NCBI RefSeq assembly: GCF_964355755.1
Contig: NC_092670.1
Coordinates: 14,817,201 to 14,881,200 of the forward strand
Origin: Antedon mediterranea
Lineage: Eukaryota > Echinodermata > Crinoidea > Comatulida > Antedonidae
DNA: 64,000 bases
Direction: 5' to 3'
The number at the start of each line of letters is the position of its first letter. The first letter of the stretch is position 1. The notes under the pieces were generated by a model, which was given only the letters and a program-made list of their open reading frames with translations, was not told where the DNA came from and did no database searches. Positions 39,201 through 46,693 of the stretch are shown here, one piece after another. Both the position numbers and the translations under genes were made by a program.

Positions 39201-42200
39201 AGTGTGTGAAATATTGAGATATTGACCTGACGCTTAAACAAGTATATAGATTTAAATTTTAGTAAAACTAACGAGATGTTAATTGATTTCAATGTTAAAT
39301 ATAAGACTGAAGTTCAATAAAAAGAATCAAATAAACAAATAATCTGAATACACTTAAACTTCGACAACAAATGTTTGTTCTGATAAGATTACATTCCTTT
39401 AAAGTAGATAAAAAAATAATTTATCCTTTTTATAAATCTATTGTACAAAGTATTATGACTTTCTATATGGTTGTTTTTACAATTCCTTCAGAGAAAGCGA
39501 TAAGAAGCTGTTACTTGGGATTCATTATTCCAGCCAGTAGGATTATAGGCAATTATAGTCACACCACTGGATATTTTAAAAACGACTTTATTTTAAAAAA
39601 GATTAGAAATATCATGAGTGATAAAACTCAATATCTTTCTTAGTTAGTTCTCGAAGCTGCAGATTAGTGATCATGAGAAAAATAAATACTGAGCGCTATA
39701 ATAAATCGTTCATTCCCACTGCAGTTAGATCCTAAAATAGTAGTTAATGGAAACGCTGTGCAATATGATTGGTTTTACTTGATTTTAGCATATTTTGGAT
39801 TTATGAAAGTTGTGATTGTGTTTATCTTGTGTGTATTTTAACGCTTTTATGAAATTGTACTACAATTTAGGAGTTTTAGGATAATAAAGTGTTATTGTAT
39901 TGTATTGTATGGTGTTGAAAAGATGGATATTTCCGATATTTCACAGGGTTTGTAAACCTGTGTGTAAAAACAAAAACAAAATATCTCGAAGAGATTGAAA
40001 TTGTTATGTAATTTGTATGTATTGTGAAGAGGGTGTTTAATGTGTTAAGCTGATTTTACCTTTATAAATATGATTTGTATTATCAAGTATTTCTTTATTT
40101 ACAGCCTGGTGAGAAAACAAAAATTGATGAATGCACTGTCTGTAATTGTTTGACTGACGAACCCCTTGATGGTAACTTTTATCAATACACATGTTTTTCC
40201 GAGCAATGTTCTGAGTGTGGAAAGGTGAAACTTTTATATTTATATTCAAGATAGTTTTGTTTACACCATACTCATCGCCAATGTAACGTTGCCTCTGTAA
40301 GCATTTCTGTCTAGTCAATAACAAGAATCTCCTGTTCGTCCGAAGCGCGTAACAATTTCGAAAGGCATTGTGGGATAGAATAGAGCTATGAGTGGCGCCA
40401 TTGTGAGCCATGGAGTAGGGCGCCCGCATCAAATTAGAAAGTCAAAATCATAGAGGGGATCTGCTAATGCTCTAGGGGGGATAGAGTAATTGACTGAGGA
40501 GTAGAGCGCCCGCATCAAATTAGAAAGTCAAAATCATAGAGGGGATCTGCTAATACTCTAGGGGGGTTAGAGTATTGACTTCCTAGTTTGGAGGGGGCGC
40601 TGCTCCATGCTGTGAAATGGCGTCGCCCAGTTTGACCTTTTAACCCTGTACTTCCGATACTGTGTTTTGAATGCAAATTGAAGAACAGGAGATTCTTGTG
40701 TTATAAGTTCTTTGCTTACACTAAAGGCAGACCAACACTATAATATCCCCATGTATTCCTCTATTTACCTCATAATTATTTAAATAGGCTGTTGTCAATG
40801 TGTAAACTTTTATTCATCACTCTGTAGTATAAAAACATACAGAACCAAAGCAGTAGGCCTATTCATTGAATTTATGAAAAGATCATTCAAACATGTAGTA
40901 TAGATGAATTATTCTGTTAGGTTTATGTACTGAATTAAAGAATTTTTCTTACGATCCTATTTTAATGTAGGGCTATTTGAGAATACCAATTAATGGAAGT
41001 TGTTGTGGCGAATGCAGAAAAGAATTTTGCATCGATCATAAAGGTCATTTAAAAGAGGTGGGTATCATTCCTATGTTTACTGGCACTGTAGCTTGGTAAG
41101 TTACATTTAGAACGTTTTCAGTGAAATGGTACAAACAATTTTTTTCAGGATAAAGATGAAAGGTTTTTTTTTCAGTTTTCAACGAATGTAATGATTTGTT
41201 TCATTTTTTTTCGGTTTTTTTTCTTCAAAAAACTAGTAGTACTAGCTTGGTGGTTGAATGTGATTGTCTAGCAATCCAGAGGTCCAGTACTGACCAACCA
41301 AAATAAATTTAGTTAATAAGCACTACAAAGTTTAGTTTTCTATCCTCTAATTGGCTAGTTTTTCTCGCTGTTGGATTTTTATGAAATTGTAACAAATGTT
41401 TACATTTTTTCTTCTTAATAGGGTGGTAGTGAGTGGTCTCCGACAAATTGTGAAACATGTAAATGTACTTCAAATGGTGACGAGGTGATAGAAAGATGTA
41501 CAACTAAAATCTGCCCACCATTTAATGAAACTGCATGCCTTGCTGAAGACGTAAGTAAACTTCTAATTTTTAATGGGCCCATAGCATGAACAACTCAAAT
41601 GCAGCAGCTACCCAGCGTTGGAAGGGCCTCAGGAGTGCTAAACCAGGGGCATCTGTGACTTCATCCATTCATTGTCTGTTTTTGGACATTCGTTCGATGT
41701 TCAATCAGGCCAATAAAGAAGATAATCACAATCACTTATCATTTTCACATTAAGGAAGTGTAGTTTTTGTAGGTTTACAGGGGTAAATAAAGATTGAAGA
41801 ATGGTATATATCATAAGGTAGTCCTATACTAATTTATAATAATAACCGCCATCCTGTTCAGGTTGATGGGGCAGGATCCTGTGCTGAGAACATATTTTCC
41901 CCTAAGGTCTTATTAAATTATTTCTTTACGGTTGCACAACGATACTAATATTTTTGTGTTTTATTGGTAACATTTTATTAATATTTTACATTGTTATTAT
42001 TTTATATTGTTATATTTTATAATAAAATTTTACATTATCATTTTATACATTAATTATTAATATTTATTCTATAGTCTATCATTGAATATGACGAGTCTGG
42101 TTGTTGTAGGACTTGTGGTAGGTTCATCATATTTATTATTTGGTCTAGCAATGTCACTACGCACTTTAAAACTATGCAATGTTAACTTTAAAATGTACTA

Positions 42201-42906
42201 CTGTATTATACCAGCAACTTTTGATGTTTTACCTACATCTTCAAACTGTAAAGAGATAAAAAAAAGGACAGAACATTAGTTTAAGTTCAGCATTTTACCA
42301 ATTTTAGGTCTTGGGGCCTCATTTATAAAAATACCACCCAAGATCTAATTGAAGTCTGTCAGTGTTCTTTTGGCGAGATAGATGCTCTAGTCTTATTGCC
42401 TCTAATATTAGGATGAGATATTTTCAGCTGCTGGTGGCATGTATCTTATTTTTACAAATGGGACTTGAAACACGTCCAAACAAAGTGATTATTGCAATCT
42501 TGTCATGATTACTCTCTGTGGATGTTAAGCCCTACGAGCACGTAAACACGATACATATGCGTATGTTACGCATGTGCGTAATTGTTATAATTTTTATCAA
42601 TATTTTACAGTGCGTAATGAAACACAAGGAAACTGTAAACACATCACAAATATTGATTTCTTGCGAATTGGAAACTGTAAAAGTGAATCTTCTACCATCG
42701 ACCAAAGCTATTGCCAAGGGCAATGCAATTCATCGGCCAAGTATAGTAATGATCTGAAGAAGGTTGTGGATGACTGCAAATGTTGTCAATTCAAAGAAGA
42801 AGCAGAGATTCAGGTCAAGATGATTTGTGACGACGGAACTGAACGAGAAGAGAAACATGTCTATGCTCGAAGTTGCGGCTGTGATGATTGCGTCGAGAAC
42901 AACTAA
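14851..42906 (+). CDS. Gel-forming mucin / VWF-like secreted protein, complete gene
   Basis: 42 coding exons are predicted with phases that join throughout; 12,471 nt and about 4,156 residues if exon 33501 ends at 33679, three more if it ends at 33688. The architecture is signal peptide, Sushi, Sushi, EGF, Sushi, D1 (VWD-C8-TIL), D2, D', D3, PTS, CysD, PTS, CysD, long PTS, degenerate D assembly, second D assembly, three VWC, CTCK. From D1 to D3 and from the PTS to the CTCK this follows vertebrate gel-forming mucins (MUC2/MUC5 type). The Sushi-EGF head and the second D assembly after the PTS are not in that plan. Such proteins dimerise through the CTCK in the ER, multimerise through D domains in the Golgi and form secreted mucus. 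I assign no orthologue symbol, since invertebrate mucins do not map one to one. The start is set by the signal peptide and TATA box. Confidence 0.93.
15519..15672. repeat. (ATC)n microsatellite
   Basis: About 150 bp of CAT/ATC trinucleotide with scattered TATC and AATC interruptions, in the intron between mucin exons 2 and 3. It produces spurious poly-His, poly-Ile and poly-Met frames. Confidence 0.95.
15920..18050 (+). CDS. Mucin exons 3-6: Sushi 2, EGF-like, Sushi 3
   Basis: Exons 15920-15992 and 16656-16771 form Sushi 2 (LNGTFSC, then CEEGYEFSKG, then WEPIIPDC). Exon 17511-17606 is an EGF-like module (CDIECKNGGTCVEPNVCACR then GFIGSYC) with six cysteines in EGF spacing. Exon 17862-18050 is Sushi 3 (CIIPEAPRNGSLSC, then CVPGFSS, then WKPELPIHDC). 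Modules end in phase 1, as expected for shuffling. The paralogue at 45687 lacks the equivalents of Sushi 2, EGF and Sushi 3. Confidence 0.88.
16291..16563 (+). mobile_element. tRNA-Leu-like-derived SINE
   Basis: Head with box A (TGGCCGAGCGGGTAAGGC, 16299-16316) and box B (GGTTCGATGCC, 16365-16375), typical of a class II (Leu/Ser) tRNA ancestor. A non-tRNA body follows with GTAGGTCCAGTGTACACAG and CCCAGTGAACTGG. It lies in the intron between mucin exons 3 and 4. The body and missing stem pairing exclude a functional tRNA gene. Confidence 0.75.
18256..18348 (+). pseudogene. C-terminal remnant of a non-LTR retrotransposon polyprotein
   Basis: The frame from 18256 reads VLVWNALPVDLRGANSAPLF then KRQLETVLFN and stops at TAA 18346-18348. 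The W-N-x-LP-x-x-LR ... F-K-x-x-L-x-x-x-LF pattern is the conserved C-terminal end of CR1/L2-like reverse transcriptase ORFs. An A-rich tail follows near 18410. It is intronic and only the last ~30 codons survive in this frame. Confidence 0.7.
19021..19192. repeat. Minisatellite, ~22-bp unit TTATTACAAAGTGCGACAGC
   Basis: About eight imperfect copies of TTATTACAAAGTGCGACAGC, spaced by 2-4 variable bases, in the intron before mucin exon 7. Unit length and variation differ from a CRISPR array. Confidence 0.85.
19327..19371 (+). CDS. Mucin exon 7: short linker exon
   Basis: 45 nt with phase 1 on both sides, acceptor TTCAG at 19322-19326, donor GTAGGT at 19372. Encodes a Thr/Ser-containing linker (EIYFTTMTSNLSGII). 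It keeps frame whether included or skipped, so it may be alternative. Support is only from splice sites and phase. Confidence 0.45.
19941..21789 (+). CDS. Mucin D1 assembly: VWD, C8, TIL
   Basis: Exon 19941-20498 carries the VWD domain (TFDGRIYTFHGSCHYLLLED through VYGFNIRWDGHDAFYISVED and RGLCGTY). C8 is in 20816-20934 and 21276-21432 (SYYDACKEDVCNC through WRSEDRC). TIL is 21552-21789 (CPANMEFHQCGTSCPLTC, ending TISIDNGCNT). The usual CGLC motif is RGLC here, missing the first cysteine. Confidence 0.93.
22093..24822 (+). CDS. Mucin D2 assembly: VWD, C8, TIL
   Basis: VWD exons 22093-22317 (AVGDPHYVTFDGLHYNFVGD), 22703-22844, 23238-23366 (LWDGYVRVYVTAPP, TCGLCGTFD) and 23754-23943 (ASSFAAKWMLEGSCP). 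C8 is 24106-24270 (DQYFEDCKYDVCANT). TIL is 24585-24822 (CKTSCAALG, CVSGCSCPSGEV). The CGLC motif, proposed in VWF-type proteins to catalyse disulphide exchange during multimer assembly, is intact. A 127-bp MITE sits in the 22318-22702 intron. Confidence 0.93.
22558..22684. repeat. 127-bp MITE with TA target duplication
   Basis: The ends AAGCTCTGTCTACACTAT and ATAGTGTAGACAGAGCTT are perfect inverted repeats flanked by TA on both sides, as in Tc1/mariner insertions. The interior arms (TGTGCCCAAATATGG / CCATTATATGGGCACA) also pair. The element ends about 18 bp before the splice acceptor of the 22703 exon. Confidence 0.9.
25015..25753 (+). CDS. Mucin D' module (TIL' and E')
   Basis: Exons 25015-25214 (CRCFNGVWQCDENTC, then CPLTCVNIDETEGTC, CEPGCQCVDGFIFDG), 25472-25565 (CVKREDCPCYHGDRSY) and 25707-25753 (CNGRKWVCETNTCP). 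This matches the TIL'-E' module between D2 and D3 in VWF and gel-forming mucins. The second gene has all three exons at identical lengths (200, 94, 47). Confidence 0.9.
26126..27530 (+). CDS. Mucin D3 assembly: VWD, C8, TIL
   Basis: VWD in 26126-26505 (YGESHYTSFDGRKFEFQGEC, then GNYIFITVPEGVTLQWDRGT) and the start of 26625-27018 (VSGLCGNFDSDHLNDF). C8 lies in the rest of that exon (CHSEVPYENYYGRCVYDACG, then WRSNEHC). TIL is 27321-27530 (CTSPCPDTCDNHCNEHIC, then CEIEGCVEGCECEENLVF). The exon ends in a Thr-rich stretch that leads into the PTS arrays. Confidence 0.93.
27790..28317 (+). CDS. Mucin PTS domain 1
   Basis: One exon of 528 nt, phase 1 on both sides. It opens with TTEMPTTMSTTTTEMPTTM-type sequence, runs into TTTSPTTTS repeats, then closes with a distinct cassette (TTGSTTTTEIPTTMS through TTATTTTPTPPG). 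Cysteine-free and almost all Thr, Ser, Pro: an O-glycosylation domain. The closing cassette is repeated before 29967 and, fossilised, near 31120-31230. Confidence 0.9.
28318..30066. repeat. Recent 1,650-bp tandem duplication (intron + CysD + PTS)
   Basis: The 99-nt intron 28318-28416 matches 29968-30066 with three differences by eye. The following exon start (28417 to about 28780) matches 30067 onward with no difference until one C-to-T in the repeats. The offset is exactly 1,650 bp, a multiple of 3, so both copies keep frame. Confidence 0.93.
28417..29967 (+). CDS. Mucin CysD (WxxW) domain 1 plus PTS domain 2
   Basis: Exon of 1,551 nt. About 90 residues opening RCCWTDWLDSSKPDPFNGGD and ending EVKLCCPC form a CysD domain: ten cysteines and the WTDW motif, a known C-mannosylation context. 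In vertebrate mucins CysD domains sit between PTS blocks and cross-link the gel. Some 410 Thr/Ser/Pro residues follow. The intron before it and the CysD coding part are duplicated at 29968-30357. Confidence 0.92.
30067..33351 (+). CDS. Mucin CysD domain 2 plus long PTS domain 3
   Basis: Exon of 3,285 nt, the longest in the window. Its CysD coding sequence appears identical to the first copy. It continues with roughly 960 residues of TTTSPTTTS repeats with rare Ile, Tyr, Ala, Asn and Leu changes and no cysteine. It closes with PPPPEYSCEFYCDSF and the first part of a degenerate VWD domain. Inside, near 31120-31230, is a copy of the cassette that normally ends a PTS exon, without its splice donor. 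Confidence 0.92.
30340..33200. repeat. 27-bp (9-codon) coding minisatellite of the PTS arrays
   Basis: The basic unit TCACCAACAACTACATCAAC + CACTACA encodes SPTTTSTTT. Similar arrays occupy about 27930-28160 and 28700-29820. The Thr codons ACT, ACA and ACC recur at fixed places in the unit, so the array spreads as DNA. The reverse strand is also open because the unit is a multiple of 3. Confidence 0.9.
33501..35395 (+). CDS. Mucin degenerate D assembly after the PTS (VWD, C8, TIL)
   Basis: Exons 33501-33679 (or 33688), 34262-34515, 34784-35016 and 35207-35395, with the VWD start in the previous exon (FTLFDETKFDFKVCDSI in place of TFDG-Y-F-G-C). The VWD end is recognisable (MTIKWKDNTLLNIDVS, LEGLCGQINGDLTDDDV). 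The C8 (CEPYVNISKYVGMCKQHIC, then CYDWRTVEIC) and TIL (CPGNQIWKECGSTCEWTC) are good. The 33501 exon has two in-frame donors: GTAAAA at 33680, which looks better, and GTTCGT at 33689. The acceptor of the 35207 exon (AAAAAG) was chosen by phase. Confidence 0.8.
35505..37184 (+). CDS. Mucin second C-terminal D assembly (VWD, C8, TIL)
   Basis: Exons 35505-35731 (GYGDPHYFTYDKKYFAFQGE), 36069-36270 (ending FNQTEGLCG), 36408-36758 (ICNHDPSDDLTMPNG, then the C8 with CKMLIDPTPYYKACLYDTSC) and 36999-37184 (TIL, CHDGCLIQGC, CYCPDGFIMNSTGQC). This one keeps the GDPH and TEGLCG signatures. Gel-forming mucins normally have a single D4 here, so either this or the preceding assembly is extra. Confidence 0.88.
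37210..37280. repeat. Partial MITE copy (GGTTCCCACTAG family)
   Basis: ATGGTTCCCACTAGTGACGC followed by AACACATAATTCAATGCAAC matches the left part of the elements at 13649-13825 and 52382-52519. The right end is absent. Confidence 0.65.
37337..37593. repeat. Fold-back element, TIR GTTTCTGCTGA ... TCAGCAGAAAC
   Basis: The ends GTTTCTGCTGA and TCAGCAGAAAC are inverted repeats about 257 bp apart in the intron before the VWC1 exon. The interior is rich in A and T runs and CCGTTT motifs. It is probably a MITE. Confidence 0.65.
37635..42117 (+). CDS. Mucin VWC domains 1-3
   Basis: VWC1: 37635-37829 (CEYQGVRYETDDVW, CCPQYD) and 38256-38357 (CNCVNVTVPPCSFGYEV). VWC2: 38915-38967, 40105-40224 (IDECTVCNCLTDEP) and 40971-41057 (GSCCGECRKEFC). 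VWC3: 41422-41550 (WSPTNCETCKCTSNGDE) and 42075-42117 (SGCCRTC). The CxxCxC and CCxxC pairs are the family signature. They form the flexible stem before the dimerisation knot. The large introns hold MITEs and a LINE remnant. Confidence 0.85.
37940..38255. repeat. Degenerate tandem copies of the next exon's acceptor and start
   Basis: AGTATGCAATTATCAACGTG (37941), a near-copy at about 38050, shorter forms near 38157 and 38190, and finally the true junction AG/TATGCAATTGTGTAAACG (38254). Each resembles the 3' splice site plus exon start of 38256-38357. The first spacings are about 110 and 107 bp. Confidence 0.8.
39024..39184. repeat. MITE, TIR CTAACAACAGGA ... TCCTGTTGTTAG, copy 1
   Basis: AAATCTAACAACAGGACCAC at the left and ATCCTGTTGTTAGATTGC at the right are inverted. 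The interior includes GGCTGCGACACGATCATTGG and TTTGTCGCAGCCAG, shared with the copy at 42913-43126. A partial copy lies near 57750-57810. Confidence 0.82.
39371..39912 (+). pseudogene. CR1/L2-like LINE 3' remnant
   Basis: A frame from 39371 reads YPFYKSIVQSIMTFYMVVFT and later PASRIIGNYS, resembling the segment after the reverse transcriptase in CR1/L2 elements. In another frame (from 39673) NTERYNKSFIPTAV matches the usual RYNxSFIPxAxxxLN ending. A TATTG-type tail ends near 39912. Frameshifts and stops show it is dead. It lies in the intron between mucin exons 38915-38967 and 40105-40224. Confidence 0.72.
40321..40699. repeat. 379-bp TIR element with an internal 86-bp tandem repeat
   Basis: The ends ACAAGAATCTCCTGTTC and GAACAGGAGATTCTTGT are a perfect 17-bp inverted repeat. 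Inside, a unit beginning GGAGTAGGGCGCCCGCATCA (40412) repeats from 40498. The interior is more GC-rich than its surroundings. Confidence 0.85.
42611..42906 (+). CDS. Mucin C-terminal cystine knot (CTCK)
   Basis: The last exon, stop TAA at 42904-42906. About 90 residues with the cystine-knot spacing: CKHITNIDFLRIGNC, YCQGQCNSSAKYS, DDCKCCQF and a terminal RSCGCDDCVENN. In VWF and gel-forming mucins this domain makes the tail-to-tail dimer. Its presence shows the gene is complete at the 3' end. Confidence 0.92.
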
Positions 42907-42912
42907 TTCTAT

Positions 42913-43126
42913 ACAAGGCAATCTAAAAACAGAATGCTGAGCTCTGGAGATCAAATGGTTTATCTAGTGGCTGCGATACGAGAGGTTCCACGCCCCTTAA
43001 TTGAGTAGAATATGTACATAGTACAGACTGTTGGTATTTGTCGCAGCCAGACATAAGATCAAAAGACTGTTACACGTTCCTATCTTGGCAAGGCGAGCTC
43101 AGTGTCCTGTTGTTAGATTGCCTTGT
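42913..43126. repeat. MITE, TIR ACAAGGCAATCTAACAACAG, copy 2 in 3' UTR
   Basis: The left end ACAAGGCAATCTAAAAACAG and right end CTGTTGTTAGATTGCCTTGT are inverted with few mismatches. The interior TTTGTCGCAGCCAGACATAA and TTCCTATCTTGGCAAGG match copy 1 at 39024-39184. It begins 7 bp past the stop codon, so it probably supplies much of the 3' UTR. Confidence 0.85.
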
Positions 43127-43321
43127 TCTATACATGTTTAAATTATTATTAGGCCTATTATAAAACGATATAATTATATAATGTAACCTTACTGTTTTTT
43201 GGGGGTTTCTTCATAATTTGATGGTATTATTGTTTGATGGTTAGATAGATAAAACAATCTAGATACTCACGTTGATTTTGATTAATAATTCAATATCTAA
43301 GATTTAAAATATGCATGTTCA

Positions 43322-43327
43322 AATAAA
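43322..43327 (+). terminator. Candidate polyadenylation signal of the first mucin gene
   Basis: First AATAAA after the stop codon (about 416 nt downstream), followed by a TGTTTGTTTTATTTT-type T/G-rich stretch. Transcript evidence would be needed to confirm it. Confidence 0.4.
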
Positions 43328-44284
43328 TGATAATAATAATTATTTACTGAATATAAATGTTTGTTTTATTTTAAACATTGGATAATGATTTTCTAGTTTT
43401 TGGAATTAAAAAAAAGAAATATATAAAGATATTTCCATAGGCGGAACTGGAATCAGACTCAATTAAAATATTATAACCCTTTTAACATTTTCGAAATATA
43501 TATCCTGCGATGCTGCTGTTAGTCATGCTCTCATTGCTTACGCTCATTCATCAATTTTCTTTTATTCATCCAAAAGAAAATATAGAAAAAAGCATAAAAA
43601 CATCAATATAACAGAGTCAGAGTGAAACATGGACAAAAAGGAAGAGGAAGAGGCAACTACATGCCAAAATAAAGTAAAATAGTTCAGATACTTAATAATT
43701 AAAAGTTCATGAGAATTACAGTGCTAATTTCATTTTAAAATTTAAAATAAAATTATAAGTTGATAATGATATATTTATGGTTTAAACGCTTCTAACAATG
43801 TTACTATTTCGTTGCACTTTATTTGATAGCTCTTATGATCGGACTTGGTATTATTTTGTAGAACCCATTTAAGCGTTCTATCTATAATCGGTGCATACAC
43901 GTTAAAGCGAACTCGATACTTTGACAACTTTTATTTTCGGCTGGTAACTTGCAAATGGCGGCTACTAATAAACATACTGTCCTCCTGGACAATTTGCATA
44001 CAACCAATTTTGATTTTTTTATTTACAACTTATTTAAAATAATTAATACATATTATTTAGAACTTTTTTCTTTTTGAAAGGGAGAAGTAGGTACGGTTGA
44101 AAACCTTACCCACTTCCTTTTTTAATTGATTGATTGAGGGATTGGTTTATAAGGAAATTACACATCCTACCTATATTTAAAGAAATTCGCATGGTCTACC
44201 GCAACATTTTTTTAATAATGTACCTAATCATACAATTAATATACTTGTTGAGAGCTGGCTTATATGCGCTATATAAGAATGAAC

Positions 44285-44386
44285 TATTATTATTAATATT
44301 GTTATTATTTTTGTTGTTATTGTTATTATTATTATTATTGTCGTTGTCGTCGTCGTCGTCGTCGCCGCCGCCGTCGTCGTCGTCAT
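44285..44386. repeat. Compound trinucleotide microsatellite (TTA/TTG/GTC)
   Basis: A run of TTATTATTATT passes through TTGTTG into TCGTCGTCG and GCCGCCGCC. It is non-coding, and the poly-Leu/Ser/Asp frames across it are artefacts. Confidence 0.92.
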
Positions 44387-44484
44387 AGTCACTATCATGT
44401 TGTTCCGTGATCTCAATACAATTAGTACCAAACAAAAAGTTCATTTATAAATTAATCATAGAGAAATTACAATACATATCAACG

Positions 44485-44884
44485 ACTGTATAACCCCTAT
44501 TTAAGGGACACCCTGGGACCCACATATTGTCCCCTCAATAGCGGTTTTTGTGAGAAAACAACAAATATTCCAAAATGAACAATACATTTTCTGGACTTGA
44601 TCAAGAAATTAAGAAGTGAAAATTTAGTACTTTTCACCAATGAAAACTGTCAAGCCAGAGTAAGTATCATAATAATATTATTATATCCATTTTTGTATTC
44701 AATAACGATATAAATACATATAATACATATTTTTTTATTGTCCCCTTAATAGCGGTTGAATCAAACATTTGACACACGTAAACGTGTTCCTGTCCCCATA
44801 ATAGTAGGTATCCTCTTGTGGTGTTAAAACATTCCCTCTCGTTTCGCGGGAAGGTTCCCTGAATAGGGAAGGGTTCTTCTGTAC
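44485..44884. repeat. TIR element, AACCCCTATTTAAGGGACAC family, ~400 bp
   Basis: The left end CTGTATAACCCCTATTTAAG and right end CTGAATAGGGAAGGGTTCTT with CTGTAC are imperfect inverted repeats. Two internal TTGTCCCC(T)TAATAGCGGTT motifs connect it with the elements at 911-1060 and 12817-12981 and with the minisatellite at 4739-5053. Confidence 0.7.
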
Positions 44885-45624
44885 TTTAAACATTAATCTC
44901 GCATGACGAAAGTTGACTAGAGCTAATCCATTGCTCCATATGTTCTGATCTTTCAACCTTTTTATGATGTATCAACTGATAATGATCTTATCTATAATAC
45001 CGTATGTATATACGGAAAACAACACATTATGTTACTTAGTTCTGCATTAGCGCCTTTTCTATTAAAGGGAAGTAGGTAGGGTTGAGATCATTATCTACTT
45101 GTTTGATTGATTGATTGATTGATTGATCATGCATCAGCATAGTGTAAGGTGTACCGCCAAAAAATATAATCTGAATAGATAAATCTTGATTTTTCTTTCA
45201 GAATTATAGATGACACACTATATAGACTGTAAAACAGTAACTTGTTAACACGGTTGCATTTTGTAAACAGCGGTCATTTTGTAGTCTTTTTAATACAGAA
45301 TATGAGGTCAAATGTGACATTCAAAGTCATACATGTATGTTAATGGTTATCTAACATTAAAAAGTTGAATTTAAGACGATTTAAAAAATAATAATTTCAC
45401 ATATGGCGCGTTTGCCGTAAATATAGGCCTACCTCAAATTATTGCTAAATTTAAATTTATTTCCACAAATTAAAATAAAACAATACTGTGTGTAATATAA
45501 TAAACTACAGTAATATAACCCAAAAGCATATCTATAAACATAACAGGCCCTTTTTCTCTATGCATAATAATCCCAATCATTTCCAATTAAAATGGTCAAA
45601 TAAGGAAGTGAAGTTGTGTAGGCC

Positions 45625-45632
45625 TATAAAAG
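45625..45632 (+). promoter_or_regulatory. TATA box of the second mucin-type gene
   Basis: TATAAAAG, 62 bp before the ATG at 45687. It follows an AGGCCT palindrome. Distance and form are similar to the first gene's promoter, consistent with duplication including the core promoter. Confidence 0.65.
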
Positions 45633-45686
45633 AAGCCAATAGACCTGTATTGCTTTAGTCGACTTAGTTTTGGAGTCAGTAGACAT

Positions 45687-46693
45687 ATGTCTCCAAAAAC
45701 ATTCAGAATGCGACTAATGCGGGTTTTACTTCTCCTTTTTGTGGTATCGTGTATGAAAACGGTGTTTGCGCAAGTTACACCACCGCTGTTAGCGCAAGTT
45801 ACACCACTGCTGTTAGCGCAAGTTACACCACCGCTGTTAGCGCAAACACCAACTCTGCAAACACAACCACAGTGTTCCGATTTAAGAGATCCCGAAAATG
45901 GAAAGATTGAGTGTAAAACCACTAAGTAAGTTATTATAAGTTACTTTATTATATTTTATTAATTTTTAAAATACGTAAGTGTTTGTTTTCTGTTTAAATT
46001 CGAACATGTGTAGAAAGATAATAATGGGGTATGAAAAAACTTTAATGTTTTAAGTCAAATTTAATTCCGTTAATTTTAGCCAGTGCTTTTCTACTATTTT
46101 TGTCTTGTTCAACGTCAACAGGGATTCTTAGAAAATATCATATTTTAACAATTGTTTTCGGACAATGAAACATATTTTAAATAGTTTATATGGTTTTAAT
46201 TTAATGGTTATTTACTATTATTATATAAGTGTTTTTCACTTTATTTTCATTCTAATATAGAAAGATAGAACAGAAGTACTAAGGTCTCAAATTCATGACA
46301 AGTCCGATTTCTTTTGTACTGTGTCCGATTTCTTTCGTATTGTGTCCGATCTCTTTCGCACTGTGTCCCCCGTACTTTCCCTGTCCAAACTGTGTTACAC
46401 CTTATTATATCTACATTAAATACTAAATATATAGAAATAAATATTTGATTTAATATTGGAACATTGTATTTGTACACTACAGACTCTTTCATGAAGGTGA
46501 TAAAAATCACTCTTCAATCATTAGGTACTATGCAAGTAAAGATATAAATATTGTATTCGTAGATTGAAATACGTTCAATATTGTGATATAATTTGCAATA
46601 ACGGATACGTCCTGCCTGCTGGAGTAAGTGATACTTTCCAGTGTATGCCAAATGGAACATGGTCGCCGCCGTCTGATGTACCTGACTGCGTTG
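45687..46693 (+). CDS. Second gene: signal peptide, 8-residue repeats, Sushi
   Basis: Exon 45687-45925 gives a signal peptide (LMRVLLLLFVVSC, cleavage probably near VFA/Q). Then come three copies of AQVTPPLL encoded by a near-perfect 24-bp repeat, then CSDLRDPENGKIEC. Exon 46563-46693 completes a Sushi module (YCDIICNNGYVLPAG, WSPPSDVPDC). The repeat has no counterpart in the first gene. The ATG is chosen because it starts the signal peptide 62 bp after a TATA box. Confidence 0.82.

Larger units (their letters stand above)
42907..45624. other. Intergenic region between the two mucin-type genes
   Basis: No supported coding sequence. It contains a MITE starting 7 bp after the first gene's stop (42913-43126), a candidate AATAAA at 43322-43327, a trinucleotide microsatellite (44285-44386), a TIR element (44485-44884) and a GATT repeat near 45104-45127. 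A ~50-bp motif with AAGTAGGTA and a TTGATTGATTGA tail occurs twice (about 44078 and 45063). The segment 43330-44070 shows nothing I can name. Confidence 0.7.

Noticed and set aside
40037-40432. 131-codon minus-strand frame
   Set aside because: Overlaps the conserved VWC2 exon on the other strand and a TIR element, with no domain or splice evidence.
45596-45922. Minus-strand 108-codon frame over the second gene's first exon
   Set aside because: Shadow of the 24-bp coding repeat. The plus strand has the signal peptide, TATA box and splice continuity.
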